From Flavobacteriales bacterium UBA952 (GTDB lineage Bacteria; Bacteroidota; Bacteroidia; Flavobacteriales_D; Crocinitomicaceae): a stretch of 64,000 nt of DNA. The stretch covers positions 37,536 through 101,535 of the forward strand of contig CAJJBU010000004.1 of NCBI GenBank assembly GCA_905182495.1, given 5' to 3'. The notes under the pieces were generated by a model. It ran no database searches and was not told where the DNA came from. It worked only from the letters and a program-made list of their open reading frames with translations. A program made the translations under genes and the position numbers. Positions 9,701 through 19,200 of the stretch are shown here, one piece after another. Numbering within the stretch: position 1 is the first letter of the stretch; the number at the start of each line of letters is the position of its first letter.

Positions 9701-10953
9701 CTTCAATAATTGTAAATCCAATTCCAGAATTGACAATAGAAGATATTGGAATATGTGAAGGCCAGTCGGGAATCTTAAATGCCGTAGCGTCGATTGAGGG
9801 TGGGGCTTATTCATGGCAAGGCTTTAATGAGAGTTCCTCATTTTTAGAAGTGAGTCCATTAATAAGTTCAAATTATTCTGTATCCTATGAATTAAATAAT
9901 TGCAGTAGTTCAGTTGTAAATGCTTTGGTTACGGTTACAGAGCAACCTCAGTTGTCATATGAAAATCAAGGTATTTGTGAAGGGGAATCAACCTCTATTA
10001 CAGTAACTCCATCTGTTTTTGGTGGTGAATATTTATGGCTTCCGGGTAATCAGATAACACAAAGTATTACGGTTTCTCCTATCTTAACCACGGAATATCA
10101 AGTGATGTATCAAATAAATGGTTGCCAAACCGATTATGAGACGATCACCGTCTTCGTCGATGCTATGCCGCAAACGACCTTTGATGTAAATGTGACTTCA
10201 GGATGCCCACCTTTAAATGTAGTATTCACAAATACTACAGACAATACATTGGGTTGTGTATGGTCTATTGCGAGTGAAAGCACCTTTACGGGTTGTGAAA
10301 ACACGAGTTTCACCTTCTACGAAGAAGGTTGTTATGATATTACATTAACTACAGAAACACCTTTCGGTTGTCCAGGCGTTATGACGATGAATAATTTAAT
10401 TTGTGTATTACCTAATCCAGAAATTGATTTTTCTATGTCGACCAATCAAATTTCATATGGATCATCTGAAGTTTCATTCGTGAATAACTCGTCAAATGCA
10501 GTCGATTATATTTGGAATTTTGGTGATGGATCAACCGATTCTTTATTCAATCCTGGTTCCTATGAGTATGACGTTAATGAGGAAGAGTTTTTTATAGTTA
10601 GTTTAACAGGGACTACAGAATTGGGATGTTCAGATAGCGTTCAATTACTTGTAAATGTTAATCAAGATGAAGTGCTTTTTGCGCCAAATGCATTCACTCC
10701 GGACGGAGATGGTTTAAATGACTCTTGGTTTCCTACGGTATCAGCCGGAATAGATGAGAATTTCTTCTCTGTGAAAGTCTTCAATAGATGGGGGGAGCTT
10801 ATTTTTGAGGCGAAAGATTTCTATTCTAGTTGGGACGGAACTTATCAGGGGAACGCGGTTCAAATAGGAACTTATACTTATAGTATACATTACAAAAGAA
10901 AGCAGGATGAAGAACGAAAAGTGATTGTCGGACACATTAGCCTTGTGAGATAA
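6754..10953 (+). CDS. Large secreted Ig/PKD-repeat protein with gliding motility-type C-terminal domain
   Basis: This 1399-residue secreted protein starts with a signal peptide (MMKKGLLIYIFLFVGFWVSSQ). After a unique N-terminal region come about three repeats with a Cys and a GG..F.W core (residues 546-768), five repeats of roughly 75 residues beginning with an IC.G signature (769-1135), and two PKD-like domains (1138-1304), the second containing YIWNFGDGS. The end (1308-1399) is the gliding-type C-terminal domain: FAPNAFTPDGDGLNDSW, then FNRWGELIF and a final GHISLVR. That domain is a T9SS sorting signal. The start lies 4 bases after the collagen-like gene's stop, so the two are probably co-transcribed and may form one surface structure. 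A second ATG follows at 6757. The exact role is unknown; an adhesin is the simplest guess. Confidence 0.88.
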   Translation: MMKKGLLIYIFLFVGFWVSSQVVLNNGAYMNAQSGAFIHVNGSVENSEGEINIDEIAGTPAELYVSENIINNDILIANGFIRLIGNWFNNSSFTSAVGTVFLEGTDQLISGSTQTNFFNLTLDGSGFKTQEINAYSHGVLDLKHIELQTELNTFFVENTALDAVQRTSGFVSSLNGGFLSRQTDQMSTYVFPVGSSLGALRYRPVELSPNNLSSNTFAVRLANLDANLEGFDRGLTDLDICELNPLYYHQISRTNGAAPVDLDIYFDEAQDGSWGGISNWTQNNTQWEFISNSIITSATPLSIASSSAWNDFTDLPYILTHIKEEPIFDSIEPICLNALAPVLPLVSLNGYSGSWSGSIDSGQSGLQTFTFTPDPDQCSLPTELSVLVMDLPVISSIDVTQEIDCFGGSGALEVICSGTDMLYQVNTGGMFSSNQFSVESGMQEFDVMDEFGCISSQSYEFMEPTEILMQAAVQDILCPNGMGVIDLTISGGTPNYDVVWNEIFNIEDPSDLTPGTYNGVVTDDHGCQDSIQVDVIEALSNEPAFIINNSGTAIINCVVAQIEVEANGGTDFTWSAGSSLSTSWNVLTESGNYSVDYIDSNGCELQMNFIVSEDFNLPIIAIENVSNLTNQLTCNEPQIELLASGGENFVWDTDGTTNTSFIVNEAGEYLVLGMGANGCVDSATITITTNFELPTVSILNLSATNILDCNTSTIDLQAFGGLSYDWNSNLGVNPTVIVSTAGIYTVSATGINGCVNSDSIEIIEIPLPTLIVNSETICSGDSIELLAEVSIPGGDFTWSNGLGTSPSVFVSPISNAFYTVDYELNGCSSNTSIAVVSVLPTPVVTISGDNSICSSEPVTLTGNPSLPGGSFQWLLGNEVGNSITSSPSETTDFGLVYTLNGCPSDIIEFTVEVIPTPVVSVSDISICIGQEGTLIAQPSILGGTFNWLDDGASTQSISASPDSTTDYSVLYTLNGCTSQLTSASIIVNPIPELTIEDIGICEGQSGILNAVASIEGGAYSWQGFNESSSFLEVSPLISSNYSVSYELNNCSSSVVNALVTVTEQPQLSYENQGICEGESTSITVTPSVFGGEYLWLPGNQITQSITVSPILTTEYQVMYQINGCQTDYETITVFVDAMPQTTFDVNVTSGCPPLNVVFTNTTDNTLGCVWSIASESTFTGCENTSFTFYEEGCYDITLTTETPFGCPGVMTMNNLICVLPNPEIDFSMSTNQISYGSSEVSFVNNSSNAVDYIWNFGDGSTDSLFNPGSYEYDVNEEEFFIVSLTGTTELGCSDSVQLLVNVNQDEVLFAPNAFTPDGDGLNDSWFPTVSAGIDENFFSVKVFNRWGELIFEAKDFYSSWDGTYQGNAVQIGTYTYSIHYKRKQDEERKVIVGHISLVR

Positions 10954-10969
10954 ACCTTTTGAGGTTTAT
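10950..10969. terminator. Hairpin between convergent genes
   Basis: ATAAACCT and AGGTTTAT form a perfect 8-bp stem around a TTTG loop. It overlaps the stop codon of the gene to the left and sits 4 bases inside or beside the 3' end of murF. It is placed to end convergent transcripts, but it is AT-rich and lacks a U-run on either strand, so terminator activity is uncertain. Confidence 0.3.
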
Positions 10970-12234
10970 AAAGATTCTATGAGCTCCTCAAGCTTAATTC
11001 CTCTAGACCCTTTCAGTAAAACAGCAAATTCAGTTACTCCTGACATCTCCCCCTTTATTTGAATTACATTTTCATATGAATTTTTGTTATTAATACTTTT
11101 GAATATAGGACCAACCGTCATGTAATTAAGTTTATTATCTAGACAAATCCTTAGTATCTTTTGATGCTCTAGAATACTTTCTATTCCTAATTCTAGCATA
11201 TCTCCTAAAATCACAATTTTCTGGGGATGCTTATAATGAATAAAGCTCTCTAGGGCCAATTTCATACTCGTTGGGTTGGCATTGTAGCAGTCAACAATCA
11301 AAAGGTTCCTATCGGTCCTTAAAACCTGCGACCTTTTGTTTTCAGGAGTATAGTCAACAATGGCCTCTGATATTAGGTCTTCTTCAACCTTAAAATACGC
11401 TCCAATACAAATTGCAGCTAGGAAATTATAGAAATTATAATTTCCAATCATTTTTGTTGTAAGCCGAGGTGAGTTATAGGAATTATTTTTCCAACTCATT
11501 TTAATAAAAGGATCCAAGTAGTGTAATTGTCCAACAACATCAGCCTTTTCTTGTCCGTAAGAAATATTTTGTGTAGCGCTATTAAGTTGGTTTTTAATCA
11601 AAAGATCATCTTCATTATAGAAAACTGCACCTTTGACTCGTGCAACTGAGTCATACAATTCAGTCTTTGTTTTTAGAACCCCATCTATATTCCCAAAACC
11701 CTCTAAATGTGCCTTACCAACATTGGTTATAATTCCATGAGTAGGGGAGGTTATTGAACAGAGCTCTTTGATGTCCCCGGGTTTGTTGGCACCCATTTCA
11801 ATAATTCCTATTTCGTGCTCATGGGTTAATCTTAAAAGCGTTAATGGTACGCCTATATGGTTGTTTAGATTGCCAGTTGTAGCCAATGTATTATATTTTT
11901 TGGATAGGACACAGTGCATGAGTTCCTTCGTGCTCGTTTTGCCATTACTTCCTGTGATTCCTATAATTGGAATATTCAGGTTATCTCTATGCCGTTTGGC
12001 TAAATTCTGCAGAAACTTTAAAGAATCTTCAACATAAAAGACGTGTAGATTATCGGCATATTTTTTTTCGTCTACGATCGCAAATTTCGCCCCTTTTTCA
12101 ATGGCTTTTGTGGCGAATAAATTACCGTTGAAATTTTCTCCTTTTAAAGCGATAAAAAGAGAGTCTTTTAGTATGTGACGTGTGTCAGTGCAAACACCTG
12201 TCGTTTTATAGAATAAGGAGAATAGATCTAACAT
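10966..12234 (-). CDS. murF: UDP-N-acetylmuramoyl-tripeptide--D-alanyl-D-alanine ligase
   Basis: MurF adds the D-Ala-D-Ala dipeptide to UDP-MurNAc-tripeptide, the last cytoplasmic step in building the peptidoglycan precursor. The 422 residues show the Mur-ligase ATP loop GITGSNGKT (92-100), the MGANKPGDI stretch and a late catalytic region (DCYNANPTSM, then LGDMLELG), which is typical of MurF rather than MurC, D or E. It lies downstream of gldJ with a terminator hairpin between them. The murF-gldJ-porU-porV neighbourhood is common in Flavobacteriia. Confidence 0.96.
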   Translation of the reverse strand: MLDLFSLFYKTTGVCTDTRHILKDSLFIALKGENFNGNLFATKAIEKGAKFAIVDEKKYADNLHVFYVEDSLKFLQNLAKRHRDNLNIPIIGITGSNGKTSTKELMHCVLSKKYNTLATTGNLNNHIGVPLTLLRLTHEHEIGIIEMGANKPGDIKELCSITSPTHGIITNVGKAHLEGFGNIDGVLKTKTELYDSVARVKGAVFYNEDDLLIKNQLNSATQNISYGQEKADVVGQLHYLDPFIKMSWKNNSYNSPRLTTKMIGNYNFYNFLAAICIGAYFKVEEDLISEAIVDYTPENKRSQVLRTDRNLLIVDCYNANPTSMKLALESFIHYKHPQKIVILGDMLELGIESILEHQKILRICLDNKLNYMTVGPIFKSINNKNSYENVIQIKGEMSGVTEFAVLLKGSRGIKLEELIESL

Positions 12235-12247
12235 ATTACAAATATGT

Positions 12248-12281
12248 AAAAAAAAAGCCCGTATTGCTACGGGCTTTTTTT
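12248..12281. terminator. Intrinsic terminator after gldJ
   Basis: AGCCCGTA (12256-12263) pairs perfectly with TACGGGCT (12268-12275) around a TTGC loop. It is flanked by an A-run on the left and a T-run on the right, so on the minus strand the hairpin is followed by a U-run. It lies just after the gldJ stop and before murF, so it should end gldJ transcripts and would make murF expression depend on read-through or its own promoter. Confidence 0.85.
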
Positions 12282-12296
12282 AAATCTTAAATGGTT

Positions 12297-15116
12297 TTAT
12301 TTCTTTTTTGAGTTGGCTCTTGAATTGCCTAATCTGTCCATGGCACATCTGAAACCAATCATAGCGGTAGATTTGTCTTCATCTAGAAATCTTCTGGATC
12401 CCGGTGATAACCAATAAGCTCTATCAGACCAAGAACCACCCTTGAATACTCGAGATTTATCGGAAATAAGTGTAGTAGGCCATCCACTAACCCCAACATT
12501 TACTTCATTTCCTTTTAAATCAAAGTTTTCAAATTCATTCTGGTAAACGGTTTGCTTAGAATCTCTTCTGCCGTTATTAATGTCATCAATTTTCTTTTGA
12601 TTGCTGTAATAAATAGAAGATTCAAGATCACCGTCGAGATAGTTGATATAATCATCTTTTCGATAATTCAAGCGACCTGCATTTTCATCTTCAGTAACGT
12701 TTCTCCACCTTTGCTGCCCCCTCGTTTCGCTAACAAATTCAGTAAGACCATTACGTAAGGTTAATATCCAAGCCGTAATATTTGGGTCTTGTTGATAATT
12801 TTTAAATCGAAACTCTAGATAGTCATCTTTGAATATGGAAGAATGATTAAGTTTTGCATCGGTTATCATTTTACCATCTTCTGCATCATTTATATCATAT
12901 TTTTTTACTAAAAAGTAAATCCCTACAGACTTCAATGCTTCCTCGACGCTACTCACGATGAAAGGATTGTCAGTTGATCCTGGGTTCTCAAGGGTAAGGT
13001 TTTCATCGTTAGTTCCATTATACATTTTCCCTTCAAAATGTCCCTTACGGTAATCTTCAATAGAGAGAACGTCACTCTTATGCGCATTTCCAAAAAGGGC
13101 AACTTCTAGGTAATGCGAAGCTTTTGTTGCATTACCTTGGTTGTATAAATAAATCGCTGTATCTAAAACACCATTAATGTCATCCAATACGGCAAATTCA
13201 ATACTATCGTTTTTCGAATATTTATTGTATCCATAAACGTATCCATCCTTGGGCGCGTTGAATTGAAACTTACGCGGGTTTTGACGAGAATTACCTAATA
13301 TCTGCCCCCTTGTAGAATTGATATAATTAATGTAATCGTCGAAACTCTTTTTGTTATCAAATACTTTGAATTTTTTAGTTTCAATATAATTATTTTCTTG
13401 TGTCAAAGAAATCGTAAAATCTCCGGCATCAACAAATGATACAACGATATTACTATCTGTATTCGTACCTAGATAAGGATTCGCATCATGCTGCCAAGCA
13501 AACGGTTTTTTTATATCATTTAATTTCTGTGCATTAGAATTTAATTTGACAGAGTCGTCTTTTAAAACTAACCAAACGCCATTCATTTGTTTTAAGTTTT
13601 TACTAGCGACAGTGAAATCTACATATTGATTAGGATTTTCTTTAATGTAATTTGAAACATAAGAAGGATCTTGCTTAGCATTTAAATCGTTTACAGCTTT
13701 GGTTCCTCCAGTTAAAGAAAGGTATTTCGTTCTTGCGAATTCATTAACAAATTCCTTCATTCCATAAACATCGTAAAGGTTGTCAGTAGCTTGCACAGGC
13801 TTGTCATATAGGCCATCAGGTCGCAGTAGTTGTGTGGTGTAAACATTACCTCTAAATGGCATGAATTCATCTGTTTCTTCGCTTGATGTAGGGCGGTAAA
13901 CATCCATAACCCATTCAGAAACGTTTCCAGCCATATGGTATAAACCATAATCATTTGGCCAAAAATCATCAACGCGTGCAGTAACATCAGCGCCGTCATT
14001 CAATGCGCCAGCAACACCCATTAGATCACCTTTTCCTCTTGTGAAGTTAGCCTGTATTGCACCTGCCCATTGGTCTTCCTTACGACGAACATAATGGCCA
14101 TCCCATGGATAAATTCTTCTAGAATCAATGTTTTCTGATTCAGGATCCAAGTTGCCAATTAATCCTAAAGCAGCAAATTCCCATTCTGCTTCTGTAGGCA
14201 GTCTGTATTTAGGCAATAGAATACCATCTTCCATTCTCACAGGTCTGTCACCTAAATTTAAGTCCTTTGCATAAATAGGATCGAAATTAGTCAATTGGTA
14301 TGGGTCACGAGGAACTTTACGTTTTTTGTCATCTAAGATTTGAGATCCTTTTCCATCATCAACGGTATACCCACCACCTGAATTATCACCTTTAATGGGC
14401 TTATTTTTTTTATCTAATCCAGGTTGTCCAACATTCACTGTATAATTTCCATTAAGGTAGTTTTCAGTTGAGAACATGTTTTCTGGAGTGGATGCATATT
14501 TATCATCATAATCCTTGTTATAGTATGCGCCAACTTCTAATCCTTCCGCAAAATGCCATTTTATAATTCCTTCTCTAACTAAAATGGCCTCGTTTACACG
14601 ATCTGTTCTCCATTTACAGAAATCATTGGCTTGTAACCACGATACACCAACTACAGGGTAATCCCTGAAAGACGGATGCCTAAGATAATACTCTACATAT
14701 TTTTCTCGGTATGATAGTGGTGATCTCCAGACTAATGTATCAGGAAGACATTTTTTATAAATGTGAGGATACGATTTATAATAAACCCTTTTCATCCAAT
14801 TCATATATTCAGTCCAGTGAAGGTTGGTAACCTCCGTTCGATCCATATAAAAAGAAGAAATAGTAACTCTCGAAGCACTATTATTCCAATCGCCCATCAC
14901 ATCTTCTTCAGTGCGGCCCATCGTAAAGGTTCCCCCCTCCACAAATACGAGACCAGGACCAGTTTCTTGTTCTTGGCTAGGGAATTTTTCAAAACCACCG
15001 TTTTTGTAGTTGTTATACTCCCAACCTGTTGACGTCGATCTTTCTTTGGCACAAGAACCCAAAAGGATGGCTGTACTGAAAAAGAAAGCTATTTTAATGT
15101 AATTTTTAGTTTTCAT
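12297..15116 (-). CDS. gldJ: Gliding motility lipoprotein GldJ, enlarged
   Basis: GldJ is an outer-membrane lipoprotein of the gliding/T9SS machinery with a fold like formylglycine-generating enzyme. A lipobox (ILLGSC) puts the lipidated Cys at residue 22. The N-terminal half carries family hallmarks: ETGPGLVFVEGGTFTMG, FYMDRTEVTN, YPVVGVSWLQA and YRLPTEAEWEFAA. The C-terminus has GGSWSDRAYWLSPGSRRF and STAMIGFRCAMDR. At 939 residues it is far longer than Flavobacterium johnsoniae GldJ (about 560). The extra material lies roughly between residues 470 and 815, after the PFRGNVY segment (about 419) and before the conserved end, and resembles no domain I know. The frame is continuous. It is followed by a terminator and preceded by the porP/sprF-like gene. 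Confidence 0.93.
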   Translation of the reverse strand: MKTKNYIKIAFFFSTAILLGSCAKERSTSTGWEYNNYKNGGFEKFPSQEQETGPGLVFVEGGTFTMGRTEEDVMGDWNNSASRVTISSFYMDRTEVTNLHWTEYMNWMKRVYYKSYPHIYKKCLPDTLVWRSPLSYREKYVEYYLRHPSFRDYPVVGVSWLQANDFCKWRTDRVNEAILVREGIIKWHFAEGLEVGAYYNKDYDDKYASTPENMFSTENYLNGNYTVNVGQPGLDKKNKPIKGDNSGGGYTVDDGKGSQILDDKKRKVPRDPYQLTNFDPIYAKDLNLGDRPVRMEDGILLPKYRLPTEAEWEFAALGLIGNLDPESENIDSRRIYPWDGHYVRRKEDQWAGAIQANFTRGKGDLMGVAGALNDGADVTARVDDFWPNDYGLYHMAGNVSEWVMDVYRPTSSEETDEFMPFRGNVYTTQLLRPDGLYDKPVQATDNLYDVYGMKEFVNEFARTKYLSLTGGTKAVNDLNAKQDPSYVSNYIKENPNQYVDFTVASKNLKQMNGVWLVLKDDSVKLNSNAQKLNDIKKPFAWQHDANPYLGTNTDSNIVVSFVDAGDFTISLTQENNYIETKKFKVFDNKKSFDDYINYINSTRGQILGNSRQNPRKFQFNAPKDGYVYGYNKYSKNDSIEFAVLDDINGVLDTAIYLYNQGNATKASHYLEVALFGNAHKSDVLSIEDYRKGHFEGKMYNGTNDENLTLENPGSTDNPFIVSSVEEALKSVGIYFLVKKYDINDAEDGKMITDAKLNHSSIFKDDYLEFRFKNYQQDPNITAWILTLRNGLTEFVSETRGQQRWRNVTEDENAGRLNYRKDDYINYLDGDLESSIYYSNQKKIDDINNGRRDSKQTVYQNEFENFDLKGNEVNVGVSGWPTTLISDKSRVFKGGSWSDRAYWLSPGSRRFLDEDKSTAMIGFRCAMDRLGNSRANSKKK

Positions 15117-15172
15117 GGCTTAACTATAATTAGCGTATATACAATTCTAAAGTTAAAAAACGTTACACTGCC

Positions 15173-16180
15173 TTAAAATGATGGGCAGGATATTTTTCTA
15201 AAGTTTTTCGGTTTTCTTCTACATTTAAGATTGAAACCCATAGAAACTTCATGAGATCCACCAGAGATTCCATTTCCTAATTTGGAGACGGTAATATCAT
15301 AGCTGTATCCCAATTTAAATTTATCTGTAGTAATACCAAAGCAAAGAATAAATGCATCTCTGTTTCTGTACCAAGCACCAACGGTGAAGTTCCCGTATTT
15401 GACATAGGTACCAATATTTAATTCCTGAAATCCATTTTGATATTGGTAAATGATATTAGGCATAATACTAGTTGTACTAGAATACCTTCCTTTTTGCCCA
15501 AGTTTTATATCAGCACCAGCATGGGCCGTAAAACGCATCGGTAGCTTAGATTCTCCTAGAATCATAGACTCATCAGGCTGGTTAAGGTGATGTACTGCGC
15601 CACCGAAGTAGAAATTCTTACCGAAGCCTACGAAACCTGCAGAAGCATCAAAGTATCCTCTTCTACCATTACCCCTCTGGACATCACCTGTTTGGTAGAT
15701 GAAACCTCTACGCGGGTCGATCATATCTCCAAAAGTTAGTTTGTCCCAATCTAAATATTTTTGAAACCAAGCTGCTCTTGCCCCAAACATTAGTGAGAAT
15801 TTTCGATTTACCTTTAAATTATATGAATAAATAGCGCCTAGCATAGTAGTCGATATTGTACCTTGTCCTTGTTGATCGTGCATCGCTAAAATCCCAATCC
15901 CACCAGAAATACTTTTAGCATACGTATCAAAAGCCGCAGAATAGGTAACATAATTTCCTGTAAGCTGTGGCCATTCATTTCTGTAGTTCATCGCAAACCT
16001 AGGGCAGCCTGAAGAACCAGCGAGGGCAGGGTTCAGATAAATAGGGTTTGAGAAAAACTGCGTGAATGTGGGGTCTTGAGATCGCACCGAATTTAGTTTC
16101 GTTGTCGTAAGACAAGCGATCACTAAAACAAATAGAAATAATTGCTTTTTCTTCACACAAATGAGTTTAGTCACGAACAA
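15173..16180 (-). CDS. PorP/SprF-family type IX secretion outer-membrane protein
   Basis: Members of this family are outer-membrane beta-barrels. Some are core T9SS parts (PorP), and others (SprF) help secrete particular substrates. The 335 residues begin with a signal peptide ending near VRSQ, followed by the hallmark DPTFTQFFSNPIYLNPALAGS. The last third is rich in barrel strands (NIGTYVKYGNFTVGAWYRN, then FKLGYSYDITVS). The ATG at 16180 is 24 bases before a GTG that would also give a good signal peptide; a TTG-N21-GATATTTG element at 16210-16241 would start transcription near 16203 and suits the ATG. It lies upstream of gldJ and diverges from porU. PorP and SprF cannot be told apart from one sequence. 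Confidence 0.88.
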   Translation of the reverse strand: MFVTKLICVKKKQLFLFVLVIACLTTTKLNSVRSQDPTFTQFFSNPIYLNPALAGSSGCPRFAMNYRNEWPQLTGNYVTYSAAFDTYAKSISGGIGILAMHDQQGQGTISTTMLGAIYSYNLKVNRKFSLMFGARAAWFQKYLDWDKLTFGDMIDPRRGFIYQTGDVQRGNGRRGYFDASAGFVGFGKNFYFGGAVHHLNQPDESMILGESKLPMRFTAHAGADIKLGQKGRYSSTTSIMPNIIYQYQNGFQELNIGTYVKYGNFTVGAWYRNRDAFILCFGITTDKFKLGYSYDITVSKLGNGISGGSHEVSMGFNLKCRRKPKNFRKISCPSF

Positions 16181-16288
16181 TCTTAACGTGAATATAGTTT
16201 ATAAGGTTACAAATATCGTATATTAATTGTAATAATTTCAATAATTTGGCGTTTTTTAGACTATGTATACAAATGTGTCAATCAGATT

Positions 16289-19200
16289 ATGACTAAGACC
16301 TTATTTTTCTCTTTCTCTCTTTTTTCTTTAACAATTTCTTTTTGTCAAGAATTTTCTGAGACTATTAAATGGAACGAACCAATTAACATCGAAAATGGTG
16401 ATAATTCCTACCTCGCACCAAACTTTGTCAATGTGCACTATGACAATGGTGTCCCAACTTATTACGTGAAGCGTTCCTTAAAAGAAAGCAACTTGAAATT
16501 AAGCACGTTAGAATTCACGACAGAACTTGCTCTAAAATCAGAAGTACAGTTTTTAAAAGAACTTGAAATTAATGTCCCAGAGGGCATTGCTTTAGATGTT
16601 AAATTCACCTTTTCTTCCCACAAACCATTTTTAGTTATATCAGGCTTGCCTTTCTTAAAGGAAGGGGGACAGGTTAAAAGAATTACTTCTTTGAAGGTCA
16701 TTGCTCAAAAACAAGCTAGTCTGGTTAATAAAGATTTTGCTACAGAATCTGTTTTAAGAGCAGGCTCTGGGGATTGGTATAAGATTGCAATTCAAAATGA
16801 CGGTATTTATAAAATTGATTATAACTTTTTGAACTCGATTGGTATTGATGTGGATGGTCTAAACCCGAAACATGTACACATATTTGGGAATGGTGATGGA
16901 AAGCTGCCGGAGCGTAATAACCTGCCTAGAACAGATGATATAGCTCAAAATTCAGTAGAATATATTGGGGCAGGAGATAATCTTTTCAATACTAATGATT
17001 ATTTGCTTTTTTATGGTTGGGGCCCTAATCGATGGGTTGCAAACGGGAATGCAGAATTTGAACAAATTAAAAACATCTATTCAGATTACTCCTATTACTT
17101 TATTAACGTGAACCCTGATCGATTGCCTCAGGAAATCATTACGAGCCCTATATTATCAGGCGTCGCTGATGCTGATGTCGATATTTATGATTTTAGAACT
17201 TGCTATGAAAATGACTTGTATTCTCTAGTTGGCGGCGGGCAACGATGGTATGGTGAGCTTTTTGACATAGACTTAGAACAGACTTTTAATTTTTCTGTAC
17301 CCAATATTTCTTCGGATCCAGTTGTGTTTAAGACGTCTATTGCAACCAATGCAACAAGTGGAGCCGGAACACTACAAAAATACGCTGTCAACGGTTTAAC
17401 ATTAGAGGAATCAATCTTGCCACACACATCTATTGATTTTGTGCGGTCATCCAAAGTATTCTCCTTGCCCTCAAGCAGCTCGTCTTCTATTCCTCTAAAG
17501 ATAACGATTCAACGAAATAGCCCTAGTGTTATGACCTACCTAGATCGTATTTTGTTAAATGCAAAAAGGTCACTTGTGTTTTATGGAAGCCAATTGGGTT
17601 TCAGAAACCTAACGGGCATGCAATCAGGTATTGGTGATTTTCAGATTTCAAACTTCCCAAGTACCGGTTTTGTTTGGGATTTGTCAGATAGGCATCATCC
17701 AAAGCGGATTACAGGGTCTTTTGATAGTAATACATTTCATTTTTTAGACTCGCTGAGCTATAGAGAATATACAGCGAGTAATGGTGGGACCTACTTTAAT
17801 GCCGAGTTTATTGGCCCTGTAGAGTTTCAAAACTTACATGCATTGGAGCAAGTAGATTATCTTATTGTAACCCATCCGGATTTTTTATCCCAAGCCAAAC
17901 GACTCGCTGACCTTCATCGAAATGAGGGTTTGACGGTTCATGTCGTTACCTCAAATCAAATTTATAATGAGTTCAGCTCAGGAGGTAAGGACGCTGTAGC
18001 CATAAGGTCATTTGCTAAAATGTTCTATGACCGCGCATTCTCAAACCCGGCAACAGCACCAAAGTATCTCTTGTTATTTGGTGATGGAACCTATGATCCG
18101 AAAAATAGAGTTCCTGACAACAATAATTTCATGCTAACTTATCAAGTTTTAGGTAGTGAGAATCATATTTCAGCTTTGGTGACAGATGATTTTTATGGTA
18201 TGCTGGATGATGATGAGGCCATAACTGGTTCTGATTTGTTAGACATTGGTATCGGTCGTATTTTAGTATCATCAGCCACTATAGCGCAACAACAAGTAGA
18301 TAAAATTGAACACTATTTAAAAAATGGGTCCGATTTATTTGGGAATGCAGGTGCTTCATGCTGTCTAGAGGATAATTCGCTCAACACCTTTGGTGACTGG
18401 CGACAGAAATATGTGCAAGTAGCTGATGACGAGGAATCAGGATACTTCATAAATAATGATACAGAGCCTCAGTATTTGCATACCAAGCAAAATCATAATG
18501 AAATGAATTGTGACAAACTTTACCTAGATGCTTTTCCTCAACAGACGAGTGCAGGAGGGCAAAGGTATCCGGATGTGGTTAGTGCAATTACAAATCGCGT
18601 CGAAAGAGGCACCTTGATTTTAAATTATGTAGGCCATGGTGGCGAAGTGGGTCTTGCAGAAGAACGAGTCGTTACAATACCTCAAATTAATTCTTGGAAC
18701 AATATAAACGCCCTGACATTATTTGTTTCGGCGACATGCGAATTCACCAAATATGATGATCCATCAAGAGTTTCTGCGGGTGAATGGGCATCCTTGAACC
18801 CTAGTGGCGGTGCTATTGCTTTAATGACGACAACCCGTTCTGTCTACTTTGGGGTGAATACCACAACGGGGAATAAGTTTTTTCAAAATGTATTTGATCG
18901 CAATCCGGATGGAACGCCATTGGCATTTGGAGATATAGTAATGCGAACAAAGAATGAAACTGGCTCTAGTGACAATAAAAGAAGCTTTACGCTGATTGGC
19001 GATCCTGCCCTGAAAATTGCATTACCAAGTTTAAATGTTGTAACGGATAGTATAAACGGCTTATCTCCAGAAATTGCCATCGACACAATAAGAGCTTTAA
19101 GCAAGGTTATTATCAAGGGCCACATCGAAGATCATTTAGGGAACCCAGTTACGGGATTAAATGGTGTGTTAACGCCATCTATATTTGACAAAATAAAACT

